From: Porodaedalea pini
Taxonomy: Eukaryota > Basidiomycota > Agaricomycetes > Hymenochaetales > Hymenochaetaceae
Direction of reading: 5' to 3'
Length of the DNA: 64,000 nt
Assembly (NCBI GenBank): GCA_002794775.1
Contig: NBAY01000001.1
Span: forward strand, 2,356,001 to 2,420,000
Both the position numbers and the translations under genes were made by a program. Within the stretch, counting starts at the first letter, position 1, and each line of letters opens with the position of its first letter. Below are positions 44,881-56,596 of this stretch, one piece after another. The notes beneath the pieces were generated by a model. That model was not told the DNA's origin. It did not search any database and saw only the letters and a list, made by a program, of their open reading frames with translations.

Positions 44881-45691
44881 GTCAGTTGTAGTGCTCCCAG
44901 AGCACAGTCAGAAGCGGCGGATGCGTATGTTCCACAAAGGGGGGATGTGTCCATGAGATTCAGCCCGTGCCTAGCGCGCACATATAGAGGCTACTTTATA
45001 GAACAGTAGGATCGCATCGCAGATCGAGAATAATAGCCCATTTGCGGCCTTATCCATATGTCTGTAGGAAGCAGATGCATGACAGATAAATCTTGCTGCT
45101 CATCGTAAGTGGGGATGTAGGCTTTAATTTCGCACAGCATAGGCCTTTGACGCGTTAACGACCTATCAAAAGGAGCTCGCTCGTCGCTGCGGCTGTAACT
45201 AAGTCAGTTGTAATTTGACGTGTTGGCATCCTGTGTAGAGTAATCTTAGAATAACTAAGCTTTGAATAGTAGCGGAGGCTTTGATGATCTGTCCTAGCAG
45301 ACAATCGAAACTGCCCAGTAGAAAGTACCGCACAAACGTTGCGTTCTCTGCTTTACTGCAGATTTCACTGTAGTTAGTGGGTATGCCTACGGGTAAAACT
45401 GATTGACCCTCACCAGCTCAAGTAAGTCGCCGAGCCCTGGCGTCGAATGACGCATTGTACCGTGGTCGGTAACCATGGACAACATGCGACAAAGAGATAT
45501 TATAACATCATCCTAACCTGCTGCTGTATTGCTTCTCACTGACCAAAACATGTATCAGTTTACATCGTCCTCTACATCGACAATACACATCAGTAAACAT
45601 GTAATACAGAATAACAAGGCAATGACTTCAGTTAATACTTCGAGATAACACGTCTCGAGATAACACGTCTCGAGATAACACGTCGCGAGAC
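44881..45691. other. Intergenic, no gene recognised
   Basis: It includes the promoter of the DUF6533 gene and the 3' flank of the MFS gene. No motif-bearing frame was seen. Confidence 0.4.
45641..45690. repeat. 15-bp tandem repeat CGAGATAACACGTCT x3.3
   Basis: Units start at 45641, 45656 and 45671, with a partial fourth. The array ends just before the MFS stop codon (45692-45694). Confidence 0.85.
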
Positions 45692-48081
45692 TCAGAGAGA
45701 CGCTTTCCCGCGGGGCTCGAACGGCAGGAGAAGTGCCACGAAACCGGCGACAATGATCAGCGCACCGGAAATGTACACTGGGGCGGCCGTCGTCACCTTC
45801 GCATACAGGGCGATGATCGGTGCCTATGTACGAAGAGACAATTCAGAGGCACTCTTAAAAGTCAAATAAACGGAGAGTAGTAGCTTACCAAGACGCCGAA
45901 CACTCGAGAGGCAATTGCGACTAGACCGTTGCCCGTGCCCCTGTCTTTAGCTGGGAAAATCTCCGGCGAGACGGCATAAAGGACGCCGTACATAATCTGC
46001 GGACATGAAGAGTCAACAAATTGACAGGGAAGTCAGGCTGCTGACTGGCTCTGTTGAGGGAAAAGAAACTCACGTTGCTGAAGAACGTGTATCCGCAGTT
46101 CCAACCAAGGAGCGCATTTGACGTGCGTGCCGTCGTAGTCGCGAAGAGGAAGACAGCCGTTGCGACTGAAGGAATACATGAGACCAGAAAGAATCAAGCT
46201 ATGAGTAAGGAGAATGAAGCATACCGCAGGCTATCATAAGCGTTCCTCTTCTGCCGATGACGGGTAGGTCGACGGCCCACCCGGCTAGGAAAGCACCCGG
46301 TATACCGGTCAGAGCAAGAATAACCGTCTGCGAAAGATCGAGGCATTAGAAAAGCAAATACACATAGCTTAGACTGACTAACGTTTCTGTAACTGGTTGT
46401 GAGGGATGCGTCACCGTATGCGTTACCCTTCGAGGTTAGGCTACGCAGTTTGTTTCAGCGACAAGAGGTTTTCGTAAAATGAAGGATTAACAACTCACAG
46501 GAACGGTAGGAAACTGTTATACCTAGAGAAATTTCAGCACATACAATTTCGACCGAACGATGCACTACTTACAATGTCGAAGCAAGACCGATCATGCCTG
46601 TATAAGTCAAGTAATAAGCAACTGCAAGAGGACAAATTAGTGCTTCATCCTTACCCCACAGGAAAATCAGGAGGCTCGTCGACCATGCAATCTTTCGCGT
46701 CGCGAACAGCGCCCTCACATGTATCCATGTCTCCTTCAAGCTCCTCTTCGCTACACCCACCACACCCGGCTTCTCATCGATAAGCAATGACGACGCGTTG
46801 GCACCAGCGACAGCGTTAGCACCGGCATGCCGCAGCTGTTCGACCGAAAGACTACACTTCACGCAATTCACACGAGCAACGGCGTGCAGGACCGCGACGG
46901 CTTTCTCATCCTCGCCGCGCGCAACCAAGTAGCGCGGGCTCTCGAACAAGCGGAACACGAGCGTGCGCAAACCCCACAGAACGAGCATCAGCCCGCCGAG
47001 TGTGAAGAGTAGGTAGCGCCAGCCGCGGTTCGCAGAAGCAGGGCAGTCTTCCGTAGGGGCGCAGGAGAAGGTCGCGATGAGCGGCCAGGCGACAAGCGCG
47101 CCAATAAGTTGACCGACACACCACCAGATCGACAGAACTGTCAGCAGATACTGGTGGCTAGCCGGGATGAATTCTGAGCGATTGATAAATTAAGCGTCAC
47201 GGAGGTGTGGAAGGAGAGAAAAAACACACCGAGGAAAACAGCTGAATCGACAGGCATGTTTCCGCCCACGCCCACGCCGATTACGGCGAAAAGAGACGCC
47301 AGGGTGACGAAATTGGGAGACCCACCCGCGCCTATCGCGAAGACTCCGGAAATGAAAAGAGTGATGTTGAACGACCACCTACAGCAATTTAATAAGGATC
47401 TTCTAATGCAAGCAGCATGTATACACGTACCTTCTTCCAATAATATCACATCCAAGGCCCCAAAACGCTGCTCCGACGAGGAGGCCAATGTTTAGGGCCA
47501 AAGAGAGGTAGGACGACTTAACTTGAAACTCGTTCACGACAGGCGATAGAATCAATCCTGCGACTTGCTGTCACGATCGCCAGGATGAGTACAATCCGAT
47601 GTTCCCCTTAGGACCGTATACATACCGGCCACACGCTGTCGCTACAAAGGAAAAGTAATATGGGCTCATTTCCTTTCCATTCAAATCAAGCCGTACAGAC
47701 TTACGCGAACCAGCCAAAGCCTGCAGCAGCGAAGAGCCTCCACTGAAAAGCCGCGATAATTTCTTATTCGACGCGTACGATCGACGAATTTTATTTGAAT
47801 AAACATGCCTGATACTTGCCCATGCCAATTTCCGCGAAGGCCTCATTCAAGAGGTGTGCCTTCGCATGGTATTCAGGGTCGATATCCGAGCGGCGGTATA
47901 GGTCGTGCTTGTCGCCAAACGAATCAAACGAACCACCAATGCTCTTACCTTCGGCGACAGCGCCAGCAGGAGCAAGGGTGAATAGGCCGCCATCAGTGTC
48001 CAGATCGTTCTTCAGGCTGATTGGGTTGTCATCATTGACAGAGATAGCTTTCGCCGCATCGGCCGTTGCACGCGCGAACAT
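45692..48081 (-). CDS. Major facilitator superfamily transporter
   Basis: The first exons are 48081-47809, 47742-47705 and 47626-47641 (16 nt). More exons run down to the stop at 45692. After a 70-residue cytoplasmic N-terminus, GMGKYQ joins WRLFAAAGFGWFA and DSVWP. Next comes the MFS loop GLGCDIIGRR (the G-x3-D-x2-G-R-R motif), membrane segments, SPRYLVARGEDEKAV after helix 6, GWAVDLPVIGRR between helices 8 and 9, and SPEIFPAKDRGTGNG near helix 10. The C-terminus is FEPRGKASL. This fits the SP/SV2-like branch of the MFS, integral to a membrane and likely importing a small organic solute; the substrate cannot be told. The first intron uses a GC donor (CAG then GCATGT at 47808). Confidence 0.85.
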
Positions 48082-48346
48082 GTCGAGACCGTGAAGGACA
48101 GCACAACACGAGTATCTAACGTCGCAGGGAATGCGTTGGCGCTAAGCAGCCTGCCTTATGTCGCTTTCGACGTGGACGTCTAGAGAACGTTGAAGAAACT
48201 CATCAGACAGGTCTGGCTGAGCCATGTCTGCTGTAGGCCAGAATTTCCCACATGATAACATCGGAGTTCCGGACACGGAGATGAATACAGAAATATATAT
48301 CCTCAAACATTACTGGCTAACAGTACTACTAGTGTGACTGACACCC
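48082..48346. other. Intergenic between MFS promoter and prefoldin 3' end
   Basis: Short; nothing recognised. Confidence 0.4.
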
Positions 48347-49233
48347 TCAGCCTTTCTGACTGCCTGCCTCCTGCTCTCTCCTCAGTCGCCTCCGCTTCAC
48401 GTCCCAGTTGAACACACGCGCCATGTTCACCTCCATGATCGTCACTTGCTCTTTCAGATACTCTAAGTCGGACGTGTAGTTTGCAAGATTTTCTTCGGCG
48501 ACGCTGAGTTTCGACCGGAGTAGTGTCATCGCTTCGGGTATTTTGTACGATAGCATGACATCTGCCTAAAAATGATTGAAGCAGACACCAGTCATTAGCC
48601 ATATAGCATTTGGGCGTGTATTAGAATGCGCACCCCGAGCCATAGGTACACGGTGTCTGTGTCCTCAAGCTCCGCCTCCGCATACAGCGTATCATTTAGT
48701 TCGAACGTCGTCCGTAGGGGCTTTTTTGATTTTAACGCCTCGTCGTCTTCGTCTTCGTCCAAATCATCATCTTCATCTGTTTTCGCCTTCTTTCCTTCCT
48801 GCATATATTGACCCATCTTTTAACATTCGAGCTTGAATACAAGAAACAAGACGCACTCGTTGCTCTTGCAAAAACTCAACCATCGCCAGAGTCTTCTTGA
48901 TGTCTGGAATCTTCGCCTCGACCGCTGCCTTGCGTTGCGTCAGGTTGGATTCCATGTATCGGTACTTTCTTGTATCGTCAATCAAGCAAAGCAATGTTAG
49001 TATACAAGCGCTTACACAGAGCAAACACGACGTACGCAAGGGCATCCTGAAACCGTACAAGGACTGGTTCTACCTCCGCTTCTGGTCCTCCGATGTGCTC
49101 CTCTACGTCTGTCTAAACGTCAGAGTTAAGCTTGAAGTCCAAAGTCAAGCACCGAGCAACATACAATGAACGGCGCATGAGGTATCCCTCTCGCATTCTT
49201 TTCGGGCCGTGCGCCTACGTCTGTCTTCGACAT
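48347..49233 (-). CDS. PAC10: Prefoldin subunit 3
   Basis: Exons 49233-49165, 49112-49036, 48968-48857, 48816-48634 and 48565-48347 (660 nt, 219 aa). The first coiled coil is KYRYMESNLTQRKAAVEAKI to ALAMVEFLQEQ-type residues. An acidic insert follows (DEDDDLDEDEDDEAL). Then come the beta-hairpin core (TTFELNDTLYAEAELEDTDT, VYLWLG, ADVMLSYKIPEA) and a second coiled coil ending with MEVNMARVFNWDVKRR. This is the alpha-class prefoldin pattern (human VBP1, yeast PAC10). It belongs to the cytosolic hexamer that hands nascent actin and tubulin to the CCT chaperonin. The acidic insert before the hairpin looks longer than usual. The exon 4 start could instead be at 48798. It is divergent from MRD1 with 245 bp between start codons. 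Confidence 0.92.
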
Positions 49234-49478
49234 TTTATTATCGCGCTGTACCAATGATGGTGAACGGTGGAACGATGGTGAACGTTGAGTACAAGTGCGT
49301 ACTGTGGTGCTTTTGGATCCTGCCGACAGCACTAGTTCTGTAATAGGAAAGTACGTGTCGGTAATAACCGAATGATATAAAAATCCGAATTTTTTGAGTT
49401 GCAGACCGCTTCAAGGTAAGCTCGAACCGCCTTCATGTCCACCGCCATCGTCACGCCTCATCCAATATTTCTTAAAGC
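49234..49478. promoter_or_regulatory. 245-bp bidirectional promoter, prefoldin 3 / MRD1
   Basis: The start codons of two divergent housekeeping genes lie 245 bp apart. The segment contains a GGTGAACG repeat near 49258-49282 but no clear TATA box. Confidence 0.5.
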
Positions 49479-52226
49479 ATGTCACGGCTAATTATCAAAA
49501 ACTTGCCGTCATATGTGACTCCTGCACGTTTGAAGGACCACCTTTCTCAGAGGGATGGTCCAGGCGGGACACTCACCGACGTCAAGGTCGCGCAAAAGTC
49601 GGACGGCACGTCCCGCAGGTTCGCGTTTGTTGGCTTCAAGAGTGGGGAGGAGGCGCAGAAGGCGCAGAACTGGTTTGATAGGACGTATATCGACACAACT
49701 CGGATTAGCGTGCAAGTCGTCGAGGTGCGCATTTTATCCTTTTTTCTTACATTTTCATTTTTCAACCAAAGTTGTACAGAAAGGAGCAAAGGATGCCCCT
49801 GCGCCGCGACCTAACAAAAAGCCACGCTTGGACCATACAGCAGCCAACAAGCAGCCCGAGGCTCAGAAAAAGTCGAAAACATCGAAGGAGACTGAGGACA
49901 CCGCGAAGCCGGGAGCGGCAAAGAGCAAAAAGGAGGCTGAGCTCGACGAGTTCATGCACGTAATGCAGCCACGGACTAAGAAAGAACGGACATGGGCCAA
50001 CGATGATGTAGCCGTCGCTGAGCCCTCATCACGTCCTTCTGGCGATGCAGCGAGCCCGGCGCAACATGTCAAGGCTCCTGAGGATGAGATGGCTGTTGAG
50101 GATGAGTCGGAAGATGCTGCGGAGGAAATGGATGACCTCGAGTGGATGCGACAGCGGATGAAGAAGAGCTTTGAGGAAGACACTGAGGAGAAGGCGTTCA
50201 TACAGGATGACGAGGATGCTCCGTCGCTACATGCTGCCCCAGGCTCAAAGGTATACCTCTGATATTCACAATTATTTCATGTCTTCTCATACCTTGTACC
50301 TAGTCCGAACGTCCTGAAGCCTCTGAAAAGGCTGAGTCGGAACCCTCTCCCGCAGACGCTATTCTGCAGTCTGGACGTCTCTTTCTCCGTAATCTATCAT
50401 ATTCTTGTACGCAGTCCGATCTGGAGGCGTATTTCTCGAGCTTTGGTACGATCTCTCAGGTAAAGTTGCATTCATTTTTTTTTCCATATCGTGCGTTTCT
50501 AGGGATAGCGGGGGCTCTGCTTGATGACAAAGCTCATAGGGACATCAGATTCCGGGGGCAAAGCCCTCTCGGAAGATGTTGATTTCCTGGGAACTAGATA
50601 GTAATTTTTTTCTGATCTTTGCCCCCGTCTTCTTCGTTTCGAATGACTTTTCAAGCCAACTACGTCACTGACGCGAATTGCTGTTAGGTACATATACCAC
50701 TTGATCCTGTTAGGAAGGCGTCCAAAGGCCTTGCGTTCGTCACGTTCTCCGACCCTGCATGCGCAGTCAAAGCATATGAAGAGCTTGACAAGACGTCTTT
50801 CCAAGGCCGGCTTCTACATATTCTTCCTGCCGCAGAACGGAAGGGATCGGGTGTGAAAGGTGTCGAAGACGGTGTTGGGAAGGCAACAGTGAAGGGGGAG
50901 AAGGAGAAGAAGCGGAAGGAGGGCGCGACAAAGGAGTTCAATTGGAGTATGCTGTACATGAATGCCGACGCGGTTGCATCCTCAATAGCGGACCGCATGA
51001 ATGTCTCTAAGGCCGAGATACTCAATCCAGACGCCGAGGACGGCGACAGCACCTCGGCAGCCGTCAAGCTTGCCCTTGCAGAGACGCACATCATCCAAGA
51101 AACCAAGTCGTTCCTTGAGTCGGAAGGCATTGACCTTTCGTCGTTCTCCTCGCTCGAGTCGACCGACCGTGCAGTGCGCTCCCGTCGCTCTGATACATGT
51201 GTCCTCGTTAAGAACATCCCATATGGAACGACAGCAGAACAGGTCCGCGAACTGTTCGAGCCGCATGGGGAACTGAGCCGAGTATTGGTGCCGCCGGCCG
51301 GGACTATCGCGGTGGTGGAATTCGTGCATGCCGATGAAGCTGCAAAGGGCTTTAGAGCGGTCGCGTACCGACGCATGGGAAGCTCAATCGTCTACCTCGA
51401 GAAGGCGCCAATGGGCATCTTCAACGGTGCTTCGTCCAGCCCTCCAGACAAGAAGGCATTATCTGTATCCGTCGCAAAGGTAAAACCAGTCATGCTCCCT
51501 GACCAGGATGCTGAAATGGCTGAGGCGGGTGACGAGAGTGAGGCGGCTCCGGGGTCTACGCTATTCGTTAAGAATCTTGCCTTTGCGACGACCTCCGAGC
51601 ACCTAACCTCAGTTCTCCGACACCTTCCTGGCTTTGCCTTCGCACGCGTGCAGACGAAGCCCGATCCGAAGCATCCCTCTGTGCCCGGTCAGCCTGCACC
51701 CCGCCTCAGCATGGGTTTCGGTTTCGTTGGATTTAATTCACCCGATGCCGCCAAGACGGCTCTACGCAGCATGCAGGGCCTCGTCCTCGATGGACACACC
51801 CTATCCGTCAGGTTTGCTGGACGCGGCACTGAGGAGGAACGTGCGGCGGACACAGTCAAGGCGAAGACAACAAAGATGGTAGTGAAGAACGTGCCGTTTG
51901 AAGCAACGAAGAAGGAACTACGTGCACTGTTCGGCGCGCACGGCCAGCTGAAAAGCGTGCGCCTCCCGAAGAAGTTCGATACGCGTGCGCGTGGATTCGC
52001 ATTCCTTGATTTCGCGACGCGCCACGAGGCGGAGAATGCGTACGCCGCATTGCGGCACACGCATTTGCTTGGTCGCCATCTCGTGCTCGAATGGGCGGAG
52101 GACGCGGGCCAGGATGTCGATGCGCTTCGCAAGAAGGCGGGCGTTGGGTATGGCGACGGTGCGGAGCTACCGGGTAGGAAGAGGAAGCTCAATCTGGGAG
52201 AGGATGACGATATGCAGGATGAGTGA
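49479..52226 (+). CDS. MRD1: Multiple RNA-binding domain protein MRD1 (pre-rRNA processing)
   Basis: Exons 49479-49724, 49780-50250, 50304-50459 and 50688-52226 (2412 nt, 803 aa). Five RRMs are recognisable. The first is at the N-terminus (MSRLIIKNLPSYV, FAFVGFKS). The second follows an acidic/lysine-rich linker (GRLFLRNLSYS, GLAFVTFSD). The third has TCVLVKNIPYGTT. The fourth has STLFVKNLAFATT and GFGFVGFNS. The fifth has KMVVKNVPFEATKKELRALF and RGFAFLDFA. The order and the linker containing DLEWMRQRMK match MRD1/RBM19, a nucleolar factor binding the 35S pre-rRNA and needed for 18S rRNA processing in the SSU processome. The start Met directly begins RRM1, as in homologues. The C-terminus is basic then acidic (GRKRKLNLGEDDD). 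Confidence 0.95.
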
Positions 52227-53062
52227 GAATTGTCTTTCTTCATGCACTGTATGTAGCATATGATGTTGGATAATGCATCGTTAACTTACATGTTACTTCT
52301 ATAGCATACGCTGTTAGGCTTATTGTGAAGAACCGTGCTTTCGAGGCACGCGTTATTTGTCCAGTACAAATAACGCGTCGGGCATTGAAATTCCTCCAGA
52401 CGCTCATGCATGCATCTTATTTAGGTCAGTAAATAAGCCCGCATTGGATTACGGCTAATCTGTTTATGTCTTTCCTGTTGATTTCACAACTCTCCCTGGC
52501 CGCGCTATATTCGTACATGCAGTGGCTAGCCAATCACCTATGTACAGTCACCCTCGGGTCTCGAATACTCGGCTCGGCGAAACATAACAGAACATAACAC
52601 AGCTTTGACTTTGCCTCTGCACCTCGACAGCCTCTCCATTGTTCAATAGCTTCGAGTCAAACATTATGACTTCGGTAAACTGGGTTTCAATTGTTTCACC
52701 TTCCATATTCGTTCATGACGCTCGCTCCCTGTCTCATTCGGTATTTCTGACTTTCCTCGTGTAGCCTTGGCCCACTCCTTGCCTTTAACTCGTTATGGGA
52801 AGCTCGCTTTGATATGACAGACTCCCACGAATGCAGGCCCAGTGGGCCCGCAGGCCTCTTCGAGTCCATGTCTAAGCAAGAAGAATATTGCGAGCTGGAG
52901 CCTTCGAGGTTCCTTCTGCCTTCGCTCTTTTTATTATCTAGTTGTCAAAGCTGTGTTAACATACAGCTCGCTCTACGGCTAGAAAACGTATAAACCCCCC
53001 GCTTTCGTCTCTTAGACCCTCAGACAACACATTCCCCGCAACGTCTGCTCAGTCGCTCAGCA
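52227..53062. promoter_or_regulatory. Intergenic with TATA box before the small CaaX gene
   Basis: No gene over most of the stretch. TATAAA at 52989-52994 lies 69 bp before the ATG at 53063 and is followed by a CT-rich tract, a layout common for strongly expressed short fungal genes. A 19-bp inverted repeat (ACGCGTTATTTGT, ACAAATAACGCGT) lies near 52350-52378. Confidence 0.55.
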
Positions 53063-53254
53063 ATGGACTCTTTCACCACTGTCTCCATCTACTCCAAGTC
53101 TACCGAGACCGCAACGAGCGCCCCCGTGTCTTACGAGACCACTGACTCGAGTGGCACGTATTTCAAGTTTATCGTTGCCCAGCAGTCCGCGACAGAAGTC
53201 CCCGTCAACGAGGAAGCTACCAGCTCGAGCGGCACTTACTGTGTCGTCGCCTAG
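53063..53254 (+). CDS. Candidate lipopeptide mating-pheromone precursor (CaaX protein)
   Basis: An intronless 63-aa frame starts MDSFTTVSIYSK and ends in TYCVVA, a CaaX box (Cys-Val-Val-Ala) for farnesylation and carboxymethylation. Basidiomycete pheromone precursors are typically 40-80 aa, often start MDxFTT, end in CaaX, and are cut after a charged pair (ER, EH, NE/EE type) 9-15 residues before the Cys. Here VPVNEE precedes ATSSSGTYC, so a mature peptide of about 9-11 residues is plausible (inference). An earlier near-copy, DSSGTYFKFIVA, resembles the tail but lacks the Cys. A TATA box lies 69 bp upstream and a T/C-rich 3' flank follows. No STE3-type receptor is in the window, so it may be a mating-type or a non-mating pheromone-like gene. 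Confidence 0.78.
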   Translation: MDSFTTVSIYSKSTETATSAPVSYETTDSSGTYFKFIVAQQSATEVPVNEEATSSSGTYCVVA

Positions 53255-53846
53255 ACGTACCGCTTCCTGCTTCACCTGTACTCGCTTGTTCGTCCTTCTC
53301 TCTCCTCTTTAAGCTCTTTCCCAACCCAGTTTCGTATAGTTCTATTCGCGATATATTTGTTATTCACGAAGGAAACTCTTCGACTTCCTTCTTTCGTTGA
53401 CCTCTTTTCGGATGATAATGGACAATTTGTTCTGATGAACGCAGCTGTAAAGATGTATGCGAAATAAATTCAAGTTGTATGAATGTGCATTCACGAGTGA
53501 ACTCAATGATATCTTGTGTGCATGAGAATAAAGGCAGATCCTAGCAGGCTTCTTCTAGTGGCATACGGTTCGCTCAAGCATTGGTGGTAAAACCGCAATC
53601 AAAGGATATAAGTAAAGACGGAAAGAACCGATCCCATTCAATCGCGCAGTTCAATGATACAGTGAAAGCATGCCAGATACGTTGGAACGAAAGAAACAAA
53701 ACCGATGCTGGAATCAATCGCAGAAGTGAGGGGCATGATTCGAAATAAAGCAGGAGAACATAGAGGCATAGGCAAAGAAGGAAGAAAGAAAGAAGATCCA
53801 AACAGTTTCTGCGCTCAGCATTCGCACCGTATCGCTCATTAGTCCA
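53255..53846. other. Intergenic, 3' flanks
   Basis: Nothing recognised; short frames only. Confidence 0.4.
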
Positions 53847-56596
53847 TCAATTACCCGCCGATCCATCCCAGCTCGCCCGCTTATGCTTGCTATCATAGGT
53901 TGACAAGAAGAGATCCTTCGGCGCAACCGCTAGGTTTGTCTGAGACTGCACACGCTGGTGGAGGGCGGAGCCGGCCGCTCTGCCAATAGTCTCCGCTTGG
54001 AACATAGGCAACGCAGAGGTGCTTTCCATCGGACCATGTAGCACAGTTCCCGACATGTTGTGAGATGGCGACTGCGCAAGGTCAAGTGCCTGACCGTTGC
54101 GCATCTCATCCGTGTGCGAATCAATGACATCGTGATTGGTGAAGTCCGACGCCGGCGCATGCAGGTCGAGGAAGAGCAAGTCAGACAGGTCCAACGATTT
54201 GAATGAGTCGTTGATAAAAGAGGTGCTGAAGAATGAGGACGCAGTCAAGGAATTAGGAGGGGAATTAGACTGCATCGTGCTAGAATGCAAGGGTGAGGTA
54301 GGATCCGCATCATGTGAAAGCGGAGGAATGTCGAATAGCGATAGCGACCTAGTAGGCACAGGATGAGGTGTCGCGTGACCCGGTGGAGGAGGAGGACGTG
54401 AGATAACACGCTCAAACGGCGGTACTGACATAGAACGGTTGTGTGCTGAGTATGGATTGCTCTGCAGCTCTCGAGAAGCACGCCCAGATGGTGCAGGGGT
54501 CGCTGGCGGCGTCACAGCCGATTCTTGCTCCATCTGTGAGACGTCCGAGCTCAAACCCGCAATTTCCTCCAAGGTCTGCGGCGGAAGGTGGATAAGAGAG
54601 CTCAGATCAGCGTCAAAAGCAAGAGAAGCTTCAGCGTCATCCTTCTGGACACCGGCCTCCGCCGTCGTAGTCGCTGTGATCATCGGTTCGTCATCGTTGA
54701 GGTTAATAGCTGCCAGCTCATCAATCCCAGGCAGACTCGGTGTGTGTAACTGCATCGGGTTGATACCTGCCGTCTGCTCGTGCATCCCACTAAGGCCGAG
54801 CCCACTGAACGCGCTCGTAGGTCCTGTGGGCTGGTGTGTACGTGCACCAAATATAAGGTCTCCAGCATAGTTTGAGTGGTGTGTAAAGCCACGCATGCTA
54901 TGCGACGGGAAGAGTTCCGGGTCGGAGAATGTCGAATATGCGTCGCTTGCACCGACCTCAGACGCGAATTCGTGCGCGAACGAGGAGTTCTGGAAGAGAT
55001 CGTAGCGGTCCATGATTCCATGTGAAAGCTGGCTGAACGAGAATGGCGAGGACGGAGGCGGAGAAGGACCCCCAACGAATGACGAGTTACTGCTAGTTGA
55101 CGCGCCAGATGGTTCCATCCGTGGATTTGCAGAGAGCCAGTCGGTAGTTCCCCAAGCAGATTTGCCAATCATGTTCATGCCTTCCCGTCGACCAATGGTG
55201 CTGGCAGAGTCCATGAAATAGTCATTCATAGAGATGTGCGACGATGTTGGAGACGCAGTGGTTGTCGTCGCTGCAGATGACCAACTGTCGATCTGATGAG
55301 GACTGCGTTGTCCAGAAGACCAGATGGACTGTTCGGTCGTCGAGTCGGATAGAGCCTGCGACGAGTCTGGCAAGAAGTCAGGAAAGGCCAAGTCATCCAT
55401 CTGATCAATGGTATGCATCGTCACTTCATTAAGCATAGCTTCAGGACTGAAATGAGTCATCTCAGGCTGAGGAGTCATCTCCTTCACGTCGGCCGGAGAC
55501 GTAGTTGGCTTCTTGACCTCTGCATCTTCCTCATCTTCCTCAGAGCTCTCCTCGTCCTCGGAACAGGCCGTGCTTTGCGGCACGCTGTACGAGTATCCAG
55601 GGGTCGTTCGAGACCTCCTTCGTCGGGCAGGAGTGGCCATTCGTGTCGGAAGAAGCTGATCATCCGCAGCCACGCGAGGTGCCGAAACCGATACGTCACC
55701 TCGTTTCTTCTTGGGCATACTCCTCGGTTTGTAGCCAGCGGCCTGATACAGATGCGGAAACGCATTCCTGAACCTGTCCCGCAAGTCGGTGGAACGCCGT
55801 TTCTGTTCCTGGAAGATGGGGTCTTTGACGATCGTGGACCAAACAGTACCGTATTTCTCGTAGCCTGCTTTTAGCGCCTGATCTTCCTCCGCGGTGAATG
55901 GTCGGCGCTTCTTGCTCCTGGTCTTCTCAAAAAGAGATGAACCATCAGGCAACGTTGAGCGTACTTTCGATGACAAGTGTGTTTTCGCATTAGGATAGTG
56001 AAGCTTGTAAGCGTCCGGGAAGAATGTTCGGAACCTAATAAGAATTAAGTATGACGACGTCATCATGCAAAAAAGCAATACGAGCCTGTCTTTGAGGTCG
56101 ACTGGAGAGCGGTTGTCGAATTTGAGGCTTGGGTCATTAAGGATGGCCTTCCAGTTGCCAACGCCCCACTTAAAAAAAAAGTGCATTGTGAGTCATGAAA
56201 AGCAAGAACAGAAGCAACAAGACGTACAATATTACAGCCATTGACGAGCATCTGCGTTTCCTCCTCTGTCCATTTCTTGCGCTGGCGCTTCTCTGGCACA
56301 GCTGTGGGCGCTCTGTCTGCGGCCTTTAGTTCGTCTGCGGCAGCCTTGCGCATCTTGCCTTTCTTGTCCGGAGCCAGCGGTGACCCTGACGCGACATGCG
56401 CATCAATGGTCGTGTCGTCTCTAAAGCTCCAGGCCGAAACGAGCCTCGGTGAGTTAGGAAGCGCGAGAGAAACGCGTCGTTGTTTCAAGGTGACTTGTGA
56501 ACCGCCCATCACCGTCGGCGGATACGGTGTCGCAAAAGCGAACGTCGAGCTCGACGGCGCGCTCATCGGTAGAGTCACTTCAGCTTGTTGGGACAT
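53847..56596 (-). CDS. Double-Myb telobox DNA-binding protein (Tay1/Teb1 type)
   Basis: Exons 56596-56228, 56168-56086 and 56034-53847 (2640 nt, 879 aa). The first Myb repeat (about 108-165) runs from KKWTEEETQMLVNGCN to WGVGNWKAILND and ends in the telobox-like VDLKDRFRTFFP. The second (about 205-260) runs from RPFTAEEDQALKAGYEKYG to STDLRDRFRNAFP. Two telobox Myb repeats near the N-terminus are the layout of Yarrowia Tay1 and fission yeast Teb1, which bind TTAGGG-like double-stranded repeats at telomeres and some promoters. The remaining ~600 residues are Ser/Pro/acid-rich with no other domain. The second intron falls inside the first telobox (AG joined to G, coding Arg) and uses a GC donor (GACAG then GCTCGT). 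The role is nuclear; telomere versus promoter binding is not decidable here. Confidence 0.87.

Noticed and set aside
45641..45690. Possible CRISPR-like array
   Set aside because: Direct tandem 15-bp units with no spacers, in a eukaryotic genome.
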